Assembly (NCBI RefSeq): GCF_019207085.1
Contig: NZ_JAATOM010000041.1
Coordinates: 1-32,415, forward strand
Source of the DNA: Variovorax sp. dw_308
Lineage (GTDB): Bacteria > Pseudomonadota > Gammaproteobacteria > Burkholderiales > Burkholderiaceae_C
Direction: 5' to 3'
DNA: 32,415 nucleotides
In this document: piece after piece, positions 1-8,235 of the stretch
Layout: every line of letters starts with the position of its first letter
How positions within the stretch are numbered: the stretch's first letter is position 1
Notes under the pieces: generated by a model
The model's database searches: none
What the model was told of the DNA's origin: nothing
The model's input: the letters and a program-made list of their open reading frames with translations, nothing else
Program-made: the position numbers and the translations under genes

Positions 1-169
1 CGCCCGCCTCTCCGACATCCTCCGCAACTTCGGCGGACCCTGCGTCGACACCCGCGCCCGCGACAAATCTCCCGATTTCGCCCTCGTGGACACGCGGTTG
101 AGCACTTTGCGAATCAATGGTTGCCAGATCGTGAATTTTCCGTCCCGACCATTTGAAACAGCTACATAG
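1..169 (+). CDS. 3' end of an unidentified gene (5' end outside window)
   Basis: An open frame enters from the left edge in frame 2 and stops at TAG 167-169, giving 55 residues. For roughly the first 40 codons nearly every third base is G or C, as in the real genes here, and the other frames lack this bias; that is the only reason to think it is coding. The last dozen codons are AT-richer, so the true C-terminus may be degenerate or the frame may have drifted. I recognise no family in the visible tail. No start can be seen. The bases between this stop and the next start (170-220) hold only the ribosome binding site of the following gene and no convincing terminator. Confidence 0.35.
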   Translation, partial: ARLSDILRNFGGPCVDTRARDKSPDFALVDTRLSTLRINGCQIVNFPSRPFETAT

Positions 170-220
170 AATCCGCGCTCGACCATCAAGGGCCCGCACT
201 GCGGGAGGGGAGCAGGGAAT

Positions 221-733
221 ATGCAGCCGACATCGCAGGACGAGCGCTATGCGCCGCCGCAGTCGCACGTCGAGGATGTGCAGTCAGACGATCGCAGGGG
301 GCAATTGGCGGGGCGCTGGACGCGTCTGTTCGCCTACGTCGCCGATGGCGTCATCATGACCGTCGCGAGCCGCCTGCTCGCCAACTTCTCGCCGCTGGTC
401 GACCCGGCCGCCAGCTCGCAGGGCCTCTGGACACTGCGGTTCGAGGACGTCGCGCTGGACCTCGTCGTCTTCCTGCTGCTGAACGGCTACCTGCTGGTCA
501 TGCGCGGCCAGACCATCGGCAAGGCCATCTTCAGGATCCGCATCGTCCGGCCCGGCGGCGCGCCGGCATCGGCAGCGCGCGTCGTCGGCCTGCGCTATTG
601 CCTTGACGCGCTGATGGGCGTCACGACCGGCACGATATTGCTCTATGCGCTGGTCGACGGCCTGTTCATCTTCCGCAAGTCCCGCCGCTGCCTGCACGAC
701 ATCATCGCGGACACGGTCGTCGTGCGCGCCTGA
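221..733 (+). CDS. RDD family membrane protein, short form (170 aa)
   Basis: This is a small integral membrane protein of the RDD family, whose members are membrane proteins of mostly unknown function. Residues 1-30 are polar and include YAPPQSHVEDV. The RDD signature follows: an Arg-rich entry to helix 1 with RLFAYVADG near residue 38, a second hydrophobic helix near 85-100, GQTIGKAIFRIRIV near 102-116, and a C-terminal third helix followed by RRCLHDIIADTVVV. The ATG at 221 is preceded by a purine-rich GGGAGGGGAG at about 8-15 bases, a good ribosome binding site. It is the first gene of the long MoxR/DUF58 operon, with only 16 bases to the next start. The Asp of helix 1 and the Gly-Lys loop of the family are present, so it looks intact. 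Confidence 0.85.
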   Translation: MQPTSQDERYAPPQSHVEDVQSDDRRGQLAGRWTRLFAYVADGVIMTVASRLLANFSPLVDPAASSQGLWTLRFEDVALDLVVFLLLNGYLLVMRGQTIGKAIFRIRIVRPGGAPASAARVVGLRYCLDALMGVTTGTILLYALVDGLFIFRKSRRCLHDIIADTVVVRA

Positions 734-749
734 CCCGAGGATCGCTCCC

Positions 750-1484
750 GTGCGCCTCGACACGCTCCACACTGCCGAAACGCCCGAAGGCATCGCCCTG
801 TCGCTGCGTCCGGCCGGCCTGATGGCGCGCAGCCTGGCGTACCTGATCGACCTGGCGATCCGGCTCGTGGCCTTCCTCGTGCTCGCCATCGTCACCCAGT
901 CCATGGGGGGCGTGGGCACGGCCTTGATGCTGATCAGCTACTTCATGCTGGAGTGGCTATACCCGGTGGTGTTCGAGCTTTCGCGTCGTGGCGCGACGCC
1001 CGGCAAGCGCGCGCTGGGACTGCGCGTGGTCATGGACTCGGGCCTGCCGGTGACGCCGGCCGCCGCGCTGATCCGCAACCTGCTGCGCACCGCCGACTTC
1101 CTGCCCGCGCTCTACGGCGCAGGCCTCGCCAGCATGCTCTTGCGCCGCGACAGCAAGCGCCTGGGTGACCTGGCGGCCGGCACGCTGGTGGTGTTCAGCG
1201 ACAGCGTGAGCCTGCATGGCGAAGTACCGGCGGCCGAGCCGATGGCGCCGCAGCGTCCGCTGAGCATGCGCGAGCAGGCGGCCATCGTGTCGTGGGCCGG
1301 CCGGGCCCGCCGGCTCACGCCCGAGCGGCTGGAGGAACTGGCGCTGATCGCGCAGCCGGTGCTGCCGGCCGGCGCGCCGGGCGCCAAGGCCTCGCCGCGA
1401 TTGCTCGGCGTGGCGCAATGGGTCATGGGCCGGCGCAACGGCAACGGCAACGGCAACGGCAATGGCCAGGAAGCGCGCCCATGA
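750..1484 (+). CDS. RDD family membrane protein, long form (244 aa)
   Basis: This is a second, distinct RDD protein. I choose the GTG at 750: GAGG at 737-740 sits nine bases before it, and the conserved region begins soon after (LRPAGLMARSLAYLIDLAI at about residues 18-36). Further signatures are GATPGKRALGLRVV near 83-96, RNLLRTADFLPALYG, and RRDSKRLGDLAAGTLVV near 132-148. After the last membrane segment comes a cytoplasmic tail of about 90 residues ending in five Asn-Gly dipeptides. RDD proteins of this longer type are usually the first gene of SpoIIM/DUF4129/MoxR/DUF58 operons, and that is what follows here. The stop overlaps the next start in an ATGA, so translation is probably coupled. 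Its biochemical role is unknown. Confidence 0.88.
   Translation: MRLDTLHTAETPEGIALSLRPAGLMARSLAYLIDLAIRLVAFLVLAIVTQSMGGVGTALMLISYFMLEWLYPVVFELSRRGATPGKRALGLRVVMDSGLPVTPAAALIRNLLRTADFLPALYGAGLASMLLRRDSKRLGDLAAGTLVVFSDSVSLHGEVPAAEPMAPQRPLSMREQAAIVSWAGRARRLTPERLEELALIAQPVLPAGAPGAKASPRLLGVAQWVMGRRNGNGNGNGNGQEARP
1435..1464 (+). repeat. Hexanucleotide repeat (GCAACG)x5 inside the RDD gene
   Basis: Five head-to-tail six-base units; the last unit has C changed to T. They encode five Asn-Gly dipeptides at the C-terminus of the long RDD protein. The six-base period keeps the frame, so slippage would change tail length but not the downstream overlap with the SpoIIM-like gene. Confidence 0.9.
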
Positions 1485-2479
1485 CGCCGCTGCAATTCGA
1501 GGAAATGCACGCGCCCCTGTGGGCCGAGCTGGAAGCCGAGGTCGGCGTGGCCGAACGCAAGCGCAAGTTCGACGGGGCGCGGCTCGCGACGCTGTACCGG
1601 CGCGTCTGCGAGCACCTGGCGCTGGCGCAGGCACGCGCCTACCCGGTCCACATGACGCAGCGGCTGGAGACGCTGACGCAGAGCGCGCACCGGCTGATCT
1701 ATCGCCGCCACGACTACGGCATGGCGCGCCTGGGCCGGCTGGTGCTGGTCGACTTCCCGGAGGCGGTGCGCGCGCATGGCGGCTTCCTGCTCGCGGCGGC
1801 CTTGCTGTTCACGCTGCCGCTGCTGCTGGCCGGCTTCGCGGCCTGGCACGACCCCGGCTTCATCCTGCACCTGCTGGGCGCCGACCAGGTGCAGAACTTC
1901 GAGCACATGTACGGCGACGATGCCGACGCCTTCGGCCGCAAGCGCGACGCCGACGACGACTGGACGATGTTCGGCTACTACATCATGAACAACATCGGCG
2001 TGGGTTTCCGCTGCTTCGCGTCCGGCATCTTCGCCGGCGTGGGCAGCGCGTTCTTCCTGCTGTTCAACGGCGTGCAGGCAGGCGCGGTCGGCGGCTACCT
2101 GATCCAGGCCGGACATGGGCAGAACTTCTGTTCCTTCGTCGTCACGCACGGCGCCTTCGAACTGACGGCGATCGTGCTGTCGGGTGCGGCGGGCTTGCGG
2201 CTGGGTCATGCCTGGCTCGCACCGGGACGCCATACGCGGCTGGAATCCTTGCGGCTGGCCGCGCACCATGCCGTGGTGGTGATCTATGGCGTGGTCGGGA
2301 TGCTGTTGATTGCGGCTGCGATCGAGGCGTTCTGGTCGTCCGCGCGTTGGGTGGCGCCCGAGGTGAAGTACGGCGTGGGCGCGGCCTGCTGGCTGCTGGT
2401 GCTGGCCTATCTCGGCTGGCAGGGCCGGCCGCGCCGCACGGGCCAGGCGCCCCAGGGCGGAGACGGCCATGCGCGTTGA
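1481..2479 (+). CDS. Stage II sporulation protein M-like (DUF95) membrane protein
   Basis: A 332-residue membrane protein of the SpoIIM family. In Bacillus SpoIIM acts in septal peptidoglycan remodelling, but most members, as here, are in non-sporulating bacteria. Residues 1-95 are a polar, probably cytoplasmic, helical region. Membrane helices lie near 100-121, 176-210, 222-245, 262-284 and 295-314. Family hallmarks are MNNIGVGFRCFASGIFAGVG at 169-188, the NG at 196-197, and HGAFELTAI at 223-231. The start ATG overlaps the stop of the preceding RDD gene by four bases (ATGA), and the stop lies 11 bases inside the next gene, which fits a coupled operon. It does not imply sporulation. A transport or membrane-scaffold role for the MoxR system is a guess. 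Confidence 0.87.
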   Translation: MTPLQFEEMHAPLWAELEAEVGVAERKRKFDGARLATLYRRVCEHLALAQARAYPVHMTQRLETLTQSAHRLIYRRHDYGMARLGRLVLVDFPEAVRAHGGFLLAAALLFTLPLLLAGFAAWHDPGFILHLLGADQVQNFEHMYGDDADAFGRKRDADDDWTMFGYYIMNNIGVGFRCFASGIFAGVGSAFFLLFNGVQAGAVGGYLIQAGHGQNFCSFVVTHGAFELTAIVLSGAAGLRLGHAWLAPGRHTRLESLRLAAHHAVVVIYGVVGMLLIAAAIEAFWSSARWVAPEVKYGVGAACWLLVLAYLGWQGRPRRTGQAPQGGDGHAR

Positions 2480-3200
2480 CGGGCTGGCCATCGCGTTGCG
2501 GCCGCGACCCATGGCCGAGGCTGCCGACCTGGGTGCGGCGCTGGTGCGCCAGCATGCGGCATCGGTGTGGCGCAGCTTCCTGCCGCTCTATGCGGTGGTC
2601 GTGCTGCTGTCCCTTTGCACGGCAGAGTTCGCGACCTGGCTGCCGGCCACGCTGATCTTCATGCTCAAGCCTTGGCTGGACCGCAGCCTGCTGTTCATCC
2701 TGTCGCGCGCCGTGTTCGGCCAGGCCACGCGATGGAACGACCTGTGGCAGCAGCGCCGCGCCGTTTGGGGCGGGCAACTGTTGCGCAGCCTGTTCTGGCG
2801 CCGGCTGTCGCCGTGGCGCTCGTACACGCAGGCGGTGGAGCAGCTCGAAGGCCAGCGCGGCGGGGCGCGGCGCAAGCGTCGCGAGCAGATGCTGCGCGGC
2901 CGGCGCGGCGCCGCCACCGGCTTGCAGTTCGCATTCGCCAACGCGGAGATGGCTCTGTACATGGCCGTGTTGTCGCTCGCGCTGTGGTTCGCGCCAGAAG
3001 GCAGCCTGCGCAGCGTGTTCGGCTGGATCACCAATGAGTCGGTGCTCTCCAGCGTGCTGGTCGCGACCGCCTATGCCGCCGTCGTCGGGCTGCTCGAGCC
3101 GTTCTACGTGGGGGCGGGATTCGCGATGTATCTCAACCGCCGCGTGGAGTTGGAAGCGTGGGATATCGAGCAGGAGTTTCGCCGTGACTTCGCGGAGTGA
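2469..3200 (+). CDS. Conserved membrane protein of the SpoIIM/MoxR operon
   Basis: A 243-residue protein with hydrophobic segments near 38-53 and 58-80, a basic Arg-rich cytoplasmic stretch (about 85-155), and further helices near 160-178 and 193-222. The C-terminus (LEPFYVGAGFAMYLNRRVE, about 210-228) is typical of uncharacterised proteins that sit between SpoIIM-like and DUF4129 genes in proteobacteria; this is from memory of such operons, not from a search. The start overlaps the upstream gene by 11 bases and the stop is four bases before the next ATG. I know of no assigned function. Retention in the operon suggests it is a fixed membrane partner of the MoxR/DUF58 machine. Confidence 0.8.
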   Translation: MRVDGLAIALRPRPMAEAADLGAALVRQHAASVWRSFLPLYAVVVLLSLCTAEFATWLPATLIFMLKPWLDRSLLFILSRAVFGQATRWNDLWQQRRAVWGGQLLRSLFWRRLSPWRSYTQAVEQLEGQRGGARRKRREQMLRGRRGAATGLQFAFANAEMALYMAVLSLALWFAPEGSLRSVFGWITNESVLSSVLVATAYAAVVGLLEPFYVGAGFAMYLNRRVELEAWDIEQEFRRDFAE

Positions 3201-3204
3201 CCGG

Positions 3205-3966
3205 ATGCGCGCCCGATGCGTCGGCATGGTCCTGGCCTGCGTCTTCGTGTGTGGCGTGGCGCAGGCCGCGACAACGCCGGACGCGCCCACGCGCCAGCAA
3301 GTCCAGGCCGCGGCGGAGGTCGTTCGCGCCGATCCGGACCTGCCCGGCACCAGGACCTCGAAGGAGCTGCGCTTCAAGGACCGCAGCAAGGAGGGCAAGC
3401 CCGACAAGCCCGAAGCGAAGAAGAAGGAAGAGAACGCCAGCGCCGGCTGGCTGGTCGACTTCTTCAGGGCGGTGAGCGAAGGCGGCCGCGTGCTGGTGTG
3501 GGTGCTGGGCGCGTTGCTGCTGGCCTGGGTCCTCGTCAGCCTTCGTCATTGGGTCAAGGTTCGTGCCGACGGCGCGCGGCATGCGATGGAACCCTTGCCC
3601 AGCCATGTCGGCGCACTGGACATCCGCCCCGAGACACTGCCCGCCGACATCGGCGATGCAGCCGCCGGCCTCTGGCAGCGCGGCCAGCAGCGCGCGGCCC
3701 TGTCGCTGCTCTATCGCGGCGCGTTGTCGCGGCTGGTGCATGTGCAAGCCGTGCCGGTGCGCGCGGCCAGCACCGAGGGCGAATGCGTCGCGCTGGCATC
3801 GCGCCTGCTGGCCCCTGCCCCGCAGGCCTTCTTTGCACGGCTGGTCGACGCCTGGCAACAGGCGGCCTATGGCGAGCGCATGCCCGCCACGGCCGGCGTG
3901 CTGGCGCTGTGCAACGAGTTCGACCGGCAACTGCCCGGGGCCGCACCGGCGGGCGCGACGCGATGA
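3205..3966 (+). CDS. DUF4129 domain protein with signal peptide and one membrane helix
   Basis: A 253-residue protein. The N-terminus (residues 1-21) is a signal peptide ending in VAQA-A. Then comes a very charged Lys/Glu-rich stretch (about 50-78), a membrane helix near 93-114, and a C-terminal domain from about 130 with the DUF4129 pattern (an Ala/Leu/Tyr-rich helix with ALSLLYRGALSRLV, then an ECVALASRLL segment and a final AYGERMPATAGV region). The ATG at 3205 is the first in frame after the stop of the preceding gene and gives the signal peptide. DUF4129 domains are found beside transglutaminase-like and MoxR/DUF58 genes; the activity is unknown. The stop overlaps the next start in an ATGA, so it is co-translated with the DUF4350 protein. 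Confidence 0.85.
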   Translation: MRARCVGMVLACVFVCGVAQAATTPDAPTRQQVQAAAEVVRADPDLPGTRTSKELRFKDRSKEGKPDKPEAKKKEENASAGWLVDFFRAVSEGGRVLVWVLGALLLAWVLVSLRHWVKVRADGARHAMEPLPSHVGALDIRPETLPADIGDAAAGLWQRGQQRAALSLLYRGALSRLVHVQAVPVRAASTEGECVALASRLLAPAPQAFFARLVDAWQQAAYGERMPATAGVLALCNEFDRQLPGAAPAGATR

Positions 3967-5165
3967 AGGACAACCTGATTCGCATCGTCGTCGCGCTGCT
4001 GCTGGTGGCTGCCGTGGCATGGCTGGTCGACGCCACCGAATGGGCCCCCACGGAAAGCCGCACGCCCGCGCGCGGCGAAGCGGCGACCAACGCCTTCTAT
4101 GCAACGCAGAAGCTGCTGCGCGAACTGGGCGGCACGGTGGTGAAGCGCCCGGGCCTCGACCAGATGCCGCCCGCGCAGGCGCGGCTGCTGCTGGCATCGC
4201 GGCATTGGGACCTGTTTCCCGACCGGGCCGCCCGGCTGCGCGAGTGGGTGGAGCAGGGCGGGCAACTGCTCATCCCCGGCTCGATGGTGGGCCATGAGTC
4301 CTTGAAGGACTGGCTGCCCCTCGACAGCCGGATCGTCAAGGCCGATCCCAAGGCCGAGCCCGCTCCGAAGTCGTCCGCAGCCGCTGCCGCGAAGGACGCC
4401 GATTGCCGCACATTGACCGAGCCCGATTCCTCGCCGGCCAGCTATGCGGGCCTGCGCAACTTCCGCTTCTGCGGCGTGCACGCCGGCTCCGAATACGTCT
4501 CGAAGGACGGGAAGCGCATGCCGCTCTGGTCGATGCAAGGCCCGCGTGGCGCCGAGATGCTGCGCATGCCGATGGGCAAGGGCAGCGTGACCGTCATCGG
4601 CAGCTGGTCGGTGCTCACCAACGGCAACCTGCTGCGCGCCGACAACCCCTTGCTCGTGGCTGCCGCCCTGGAGGCTCGCGCCGGCGCGGAGTATTGGTTC
4701 GTCGTCGAGGAATCGCGCGAACCCTTCGTGCGCTGGCTCTGGCACAACGGCCAGGCCGCCATCCTGCTCGGCCTGCTGGCGCTTGGCGTCGCGCTGTGGC
4801 GTGCGGGCGTGCGCTTCGGGCCGCTGATCGCGTCGATCGGCACGCAGCGCCGCTCGATGGCCGAGCAGGTGCGCGGCACGGCCGAATTCCTGCACATGCA
4901 CGGCGGTGACGCCTTGCATGCGGCCCAGGTGCGCGCGCTGGACGAATCGGCGAGAAGGCAACTGCGCCGCCATGCGCAGGGCGATGCCGGACAGCGCACC
5001 GCCGCCATCGCGCAAGCCACCGGCCTCGACGCGCGTGCCCTGTCGCAGGCGATGGCCTCGCGCAAGCGCGGCCCCGGCGCACTGGCGGCCGACCTCGAAC
5101 TGCTGGAGACGGCACGACGCCGTCTCGATGCGAATGCGATCCCGCACGCGCCCACTTCACCTTGA
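3963..5165 (+). CDS. DUF4350 domain membrane protein
   Basis: A 400-residue protein with an N-terminal membrane helix (about 5-22), a large probably periplasmic domain (about 25-258), a second helix (about 264-282) and a cytoplasmic tail of about 118 residues. The outer domain has the DUF4350 fold pattern: NAFYATQKLLRELGGTV at 43-59, LLLASRHWDLFPDRAARLREWVEQGGQLLIPG at 75-106 (a class-I-amidotransferase-like segment), and the GKGSVTVIGSW strand at 206-215. The tail has the helical RRSMAEQVRGTAEFL motif found after helix 2 in these proteins. Such domains resemble ThuA/GATase folds but no catalytic set is evident. The start overlaps the DUF4129 gene by four bases. It probably spans the membrane and links outside sensing to the MoxR ATPase encoded next; this is inference. 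Confidence 0.83.
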   Translation: MKDNLIRIVVALLLVAAVAWLVDATEWAPTESRTPARGEAATNAFYATQKLLRELGGTVVKRPGLDQMPPAQARLLLASRHWDLFPDRAARLREWVEQGGQLLIPGSMVGHESLKDWLPLDSRIVKADPKAEPAPKSSAAAAAKDADCRTLTEPDSSPASYAGLRNFRFCGVHAGSEYVSKDGKRMPLWSMQGPRGAEMLRMPMGKGSVTVIGSWSVLTNGNLLRADNPLLVAAALEARAGAEYWFVVEESREPFVRWLWHNGQAAILLGLLALGVALWRAGVRFGPLIASIGTQRRSMAEQVRGTAEFLHMHGGDALHAAQVRALDESARRQLRRHAQGDAGQRTAAIAQATGLDARALSQAMASRKRGPGALAADLELLETARRRLDANAIPHAPTSP

Positions 5166-5181
5166 TACCCGAAAGATTCCC

Positions 5182-6177
5182 ATGTCAGAAATCACCCCCG
5201 ACGAATTAACCCGCGCGGCCGGCTGGCTCGACGCATTGCGTGCGCAGGTCGGCAAGGCCGTGGTCGGCCAGGCCGAGGCGATCGACCAGGTGCTGGTGGC
5301 GCTGGTCGCTTCCGGCCATGTGCTCATCGAAGGCATTCCCGGGCTCGGCAAGACGCTGCTCGCACGCGCGCTCGCGCAGGCCATGTCGCTGCGCTATGCA
5401 CGTGTGCAGTTCACGCCCGACCTGATGCCCTCCGACATCACCGGCCATTCGGTGCTCGACCCGGCCGGGCGCGGCGAGAGCGGCATCGGCACCTTGCGCG
5501 TGCACCAGGGCCCGGTGTTCACCAACCTGCTGCTGGCCGACGAAATCAACCGCGCACCAGCCAAGACGCAGAGCGCGCTGCTCGAGGTGATGCAGGAATA
5601 CCAGGTCACGCTCGAAGGCCAGGCGCTGCAATTGCCGCGGCCCTTCATGGTCATGGCCACGCAGAACCCGATCGACACCGAAGGCACCTATCCGCTGCCC
5701 GAGGCGCAGCTTGATCGCTTCCTGCTGAAGATCGACATCGGCTTCCCGAGCCATGAGGAAGAGAACGCGATCGTGCAACTCACCACGCAGCATCGCGCCG
5801 GCAACCAGTTTCCGCTGGACGCCGTCACGCCTTGCCTGGCCGAGGCGCAGGTGATCGAACTGCAGCGGCTCGCCTGCCTCGTGCACGCCGATGCGCGCGT
5901 GGTCGACTATGCGGTGCGCATCGCGCGCGCCACGCGCGACTGGCCGGGACTTTCATCCGGCGCCGGTCCGCGCGGCACCATGGCTCTGATCCGGGCCGCG
6001 CGAGCGACTGCACTGATGCGAGGCCGCGACTTCATCACGCCCGACGACGTGGCCAGGCAGGCGCTGCCGGCCTTGCGCCACCGCGTGATGATCTCGCCCG
6101 ACGCGCAACTCGAAGGCCGCGGGGTTGACGTCCTGCTGCGCGGCGCGCTCGACGGCGTCGAGGCGCCCAGGCTCTGA
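5182..6177 (+). CDS. MoxR family AAA+ ATPase
   Basis: A 331-residue AAA+ ATPase of the MoxR class, which are chaperone-like remodelling ATPases that usually act on a VWA/DUF58 partner. Walker A is GIPGLGKT at 51-58. Sensor and pore-type residues follow in FTPDLMPSDITG, Walker B is LLLADEINRA near 117-126, and sensor 1 is MVMATQNPIDTEGTYPLPEAQLDRF, all diagnostic for MoxR. The C-terminal lid helices include SGAGPRGTMALIRAARA. The start ATG 5182 lies 16 bases after the DUF4350 stop, with a weak GAAAG site. It is complete at the usual length (about 320-340). The partner is presumably the DUF58 protein encoded 19 bases downstream, and the upstream membrane proteins are likely clients or anchors. 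Confidence 0.95.
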   Translation: MSEITPDELTRAAGWLDALRAQVGKAVVGQAEAIDQVLVALVASGHVLIEGIPGLGKTLLARALAQAMSLRYARVQFTPDLMPSDITGHSVLDPAGRGESGIGTLRVHQGPVFTNLLLADEINRAPAKTQSALLEVMQEYQVTLEGQALQLPRPFMVMATQNPIDTEGTYPLPEAQLDRFLLKIDIGFPSHEEENAIVQLTTQHRAGNQFPLDAVTPCLAEAQVIELQRLACLVHADARVVDYAVRIARATRDWPGLSSGAGPRGTMALIRAARATALMRGRDFITPDDVARQALPALRHRVMISPDAQLEGRGVDVLLRGALDGVEAPRL

Positions 6178-6196
6178 GGTCGCGGGCACTCACGAC

Positions 6197-7558
6197 ATGC
6201 GCCGCTTGCTGATTCCCACCCGCGCCACCGTGCTGGCACTGGCCGGCCTGGCCGTGCTTGCCGCGGTGGCATCGATGGCGGGTGCGCCGGCGGAATGGGT
6301 GGGGCCGGCGTGCGCCGTGCTTTTGGCCGCGGGCGCGGGCTATGCCGGTGTCGATCTCTGGCGGAGCTGGCGCCTATGGCACGCGGCGCCCTTGCGCGTC
6401 GAGCGGCAGTTGCCCGGCGCGTTCTCGTTGGGCGTGCCGACCGTGCTGTCGCTGACGCTGGTGAACGAAGGCGCGGTGGATTGGCAGGTTGCGGTTTTCG
6501 ACGAGGTCGATCCGCACTTCTCGTTCGAAGGCCTGCCGCAAGCCGTGGTGGCGCCGGCCGGCGCCCGGCTGGAGATGCGCTACTCGGCCACCGCGCTGTC
6601 GCGTGGCGTGGCGCAGTTCGGCGTCACGCAGTTGCGCTGGCGCACGCGCGCCGGCTGCTTCGAAGTGCGCCAGCCGCTGGGCCAGCCGCAGCGCATCCGC
6701 GTGTATCCCAACTTCGCCGCGCTGGCGCGCTATGCATGGCTGTCGGGCGACCGGCGCCTGGCGCAGATCGGCATCAAGACCTATGCGCAGCGCGGGCAGG
6801 GCACCGACTTCCGCCAGCTCGCCGACTACCGCACCGGCGACTCGCTGCGCCACATCGACTGGAAGGCCACGCTGCGGCACCAGCGCCCGATCGTGCGCGA
6901 GTTCCAGGACGACCGCGACCAGTGCGTGTACTTCCTGCTCGACTGCGGCCGCCGCATGCGCGCCGACGAAGGCATGCAGGCGCAACGCGGCGGCAGCCAC
7001 TTCGACGAGGCGCTCAACGCCTTGATGCTGCTGAGCTACGTGGCGCTGAAGGAGGGCGACGAGGTCGGGGCGATGACCTTCGGCGGGCCGCCCGAGCAGC
7101 GCCGCGACTTCGCGCCGCGCAAGGGCGCCGCCACGCTCAACGCGCTGATGAACCGGCTGCACGACATCCAGCCCGGCGCGACGCATTCGGACTATCAGCT
7201 GGCTGCGCAGGAACTGCTGCGCGTGCAGCGCCGCCGCGCCCTGGTGATCGTGCTGACCAACTTCCGGGACGAGGACGCCGCAGAGTTGCGCCCCGCGATC
7301 AAGCTGCTGCGGCGCAATCACCTGGTGCTGGTCGCGAGCCTGCGCGAGCGCGTGCTCGGCCGCATCGCTGCGCAGCCGATCGTGCGTGCGCGCGATGCGG
7401 TCGATGTGGCCGCGGCGCACCTGTTCGACCAGTCTCGCCGCGATGCGTTTGCGCGCGTGGTGGGGAACGATCCGCTGTCCATCGATGTCGAGCCGGCGCA
7501 GTTGGCGGTGGCGCTGGTCAACAGATATCACGCAGTCAAGCGAGCAGGGCTGCTGTAG
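6197..7558 (+). CDS. DUF58 domain protein, MoxR partner
   Basis: A 453-residue protein with two N-terminal membrane helices (about 9-28 and 33-50), a beta-rich middle (about 65-170) and the DUF58 domain with YRTGDSLRHIDWKATLRH at 211-228 and REFQDDRDQCVYFLLDCGRRM at 234-254. The last segment is where a von Willebrand-type metal site would lie; here it reads Asp-Cys-Gly-Arg-Arg, so the usual Asp-x-Ser-x-Ser is not present and metal binding may be lost. The remaining C-terminus has an alpha/beta VWA-like pattern (RRALVIVLTNFRDED). DUF58 and MoxR genes are almost always adjacent and are thought to work as a pair. This is the last gene of the tight operon; a 49-base gap separates it from the DUF805 genes. 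Confidence 0.9.
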   Translation: MRRLLIPTRATVLALAGLAVLAAVASMAGAPAEWVGPACAVLLAAGAGYAGVDLWRSWRLWHAAPLRVERQLPGAFSLGVPTVLSLTLVNEGAVDWQVAVFDEVDPHFSFEGLPQAVVAPAGARLEMRYSATALSRGVAQFGVTQLRWRTRAGCFEVRQPLGQPQRIRVYPNFAALARYAWLSGDRRLAQIGIKTYAQRGQGTDFRQLADYRTGDSLRHIDWKATLRHQRPIVREFQDDRDQCVYFLLDCGRRMRADEGMQAQRGGSHFDEALNALMLLSYVALKEGDEVGAMTFGGPPEQRRDFAPRKGAATLNALMNRLHDIQPGATHSDYQLAAQELLRVQRRRALVIVLTNFRDEDAAELRPAIKLLRRNHLVLVASLRERVLGRIAAQPIVRARDAVDVAAAHLFDQSRRDAFARVVGNDPLSIDVEPAQLAVALVNRYHAVKRAGLL

Positions 7559-7607
7559 CAGTCGCCGATAACAAGAGAAGTTTCATCAACCAAAAGGGAG
7601 TAGAAGA

Positions 7608-8129
7608 ATGTCAGGGGCAATCAATCCGTACGCAGCACCCGCGGCGGCCGTGGCCGATGTGGAGAGTCATGAGGTCCAGCCGATCAAGTTGTGGTCGGCC
7701 AAGGGGCGGATCGGGCGGCTGCGGTATCTCGCGTATACGACGGCGGCGGGCTTGATCTGCAATGCCGTGTCCGGCGCGCTCGTCTACGCTGTGGCCGGCG
7801 TGGGCGCCAGCACCCTGTCGCTGGTACTGGTGATGCTGGTCACGCTGATTCCCCTGCTGGTGTTCCACGCGCTGATGGGCATCCAGCGCAGCCACGACAT
7901 GGACTGGTCCGGCTGGATGCCGTTGCTGGCCATCATTCCGTTGGTGGCGTTGCTCTGGCTGTTCAAGGGCGGTACGAAAGGCGGCAACCGCTTTGGCGCG
8001 CCGCCGCCGCCCAACTCGACGGGCGTCAAAATCTCCGCGGGAATCCTTGTGGTGGTGATGGTGCTGGGGGTCGCTGCGCTGGTTGCGCTGCAGGCAGCCC
8101 TCGGCGGTCTCGGCGACCTTCACCTTTGA
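7608..8129 (+). CDS. DUF805 family membrane protein, first copy
   Basis: A 173-residue membrane protein. The N-terminus carries NPYAAPAAAVAD (residues 6-17), followed by the DUF805 signature GRIGRLRYLAYTT (33-45), hydrophobic segments at about 46-66 and 68-87, the family motif RSHDMDWSGWMPLLAIIPLV near 95-114, a third helix, and GGNRFGAPPPP. A last hydrophobic helix covers about 143-164. DUF805 proteins are widespread inner-membrane proteins of unknown function. A good site (GGGAG, eight bases before the ATG) supports the start. It lies 49 bases after the DUF58 gene, so it may be in the same transcript, and a paralogue follows 160 bases downstream. Confidence 0.9.
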   Translation: MSGAINPYAAPAAAVADVESHEVQPIKLWSAKGRIGRLRYLAYTTAAGLICNAVSGALVYAVAGVGASTLSLVLVMLVTLIPLLVFHALMGIQRSHDMDWSGWMPLLAIIPLVALLWLFKGGTKGGNRFGAPPPPNSTGVKISAGILVVVMVLGVAALVALQAALGGLGDLHL

Positions 8130-8235
8130 AATGCCGGCCGGCTCGCCGGACGGCACGTCGTGCTTTTCGTGCAACAACCTCGCAGTGTTGCGGATTGTTT
8201 CTTGTCACGTCAGCAACGAAGATGCCGCCCGATGA

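Noticed and set aside
3216..5165. A 649-residue frame across the DUF4129 and DUF4350 genes
   Set aside because: It is read out of frame through the first gene and is Arg/Ala-rich without family signature; it joins the real DUF4350 frame only at 3963.
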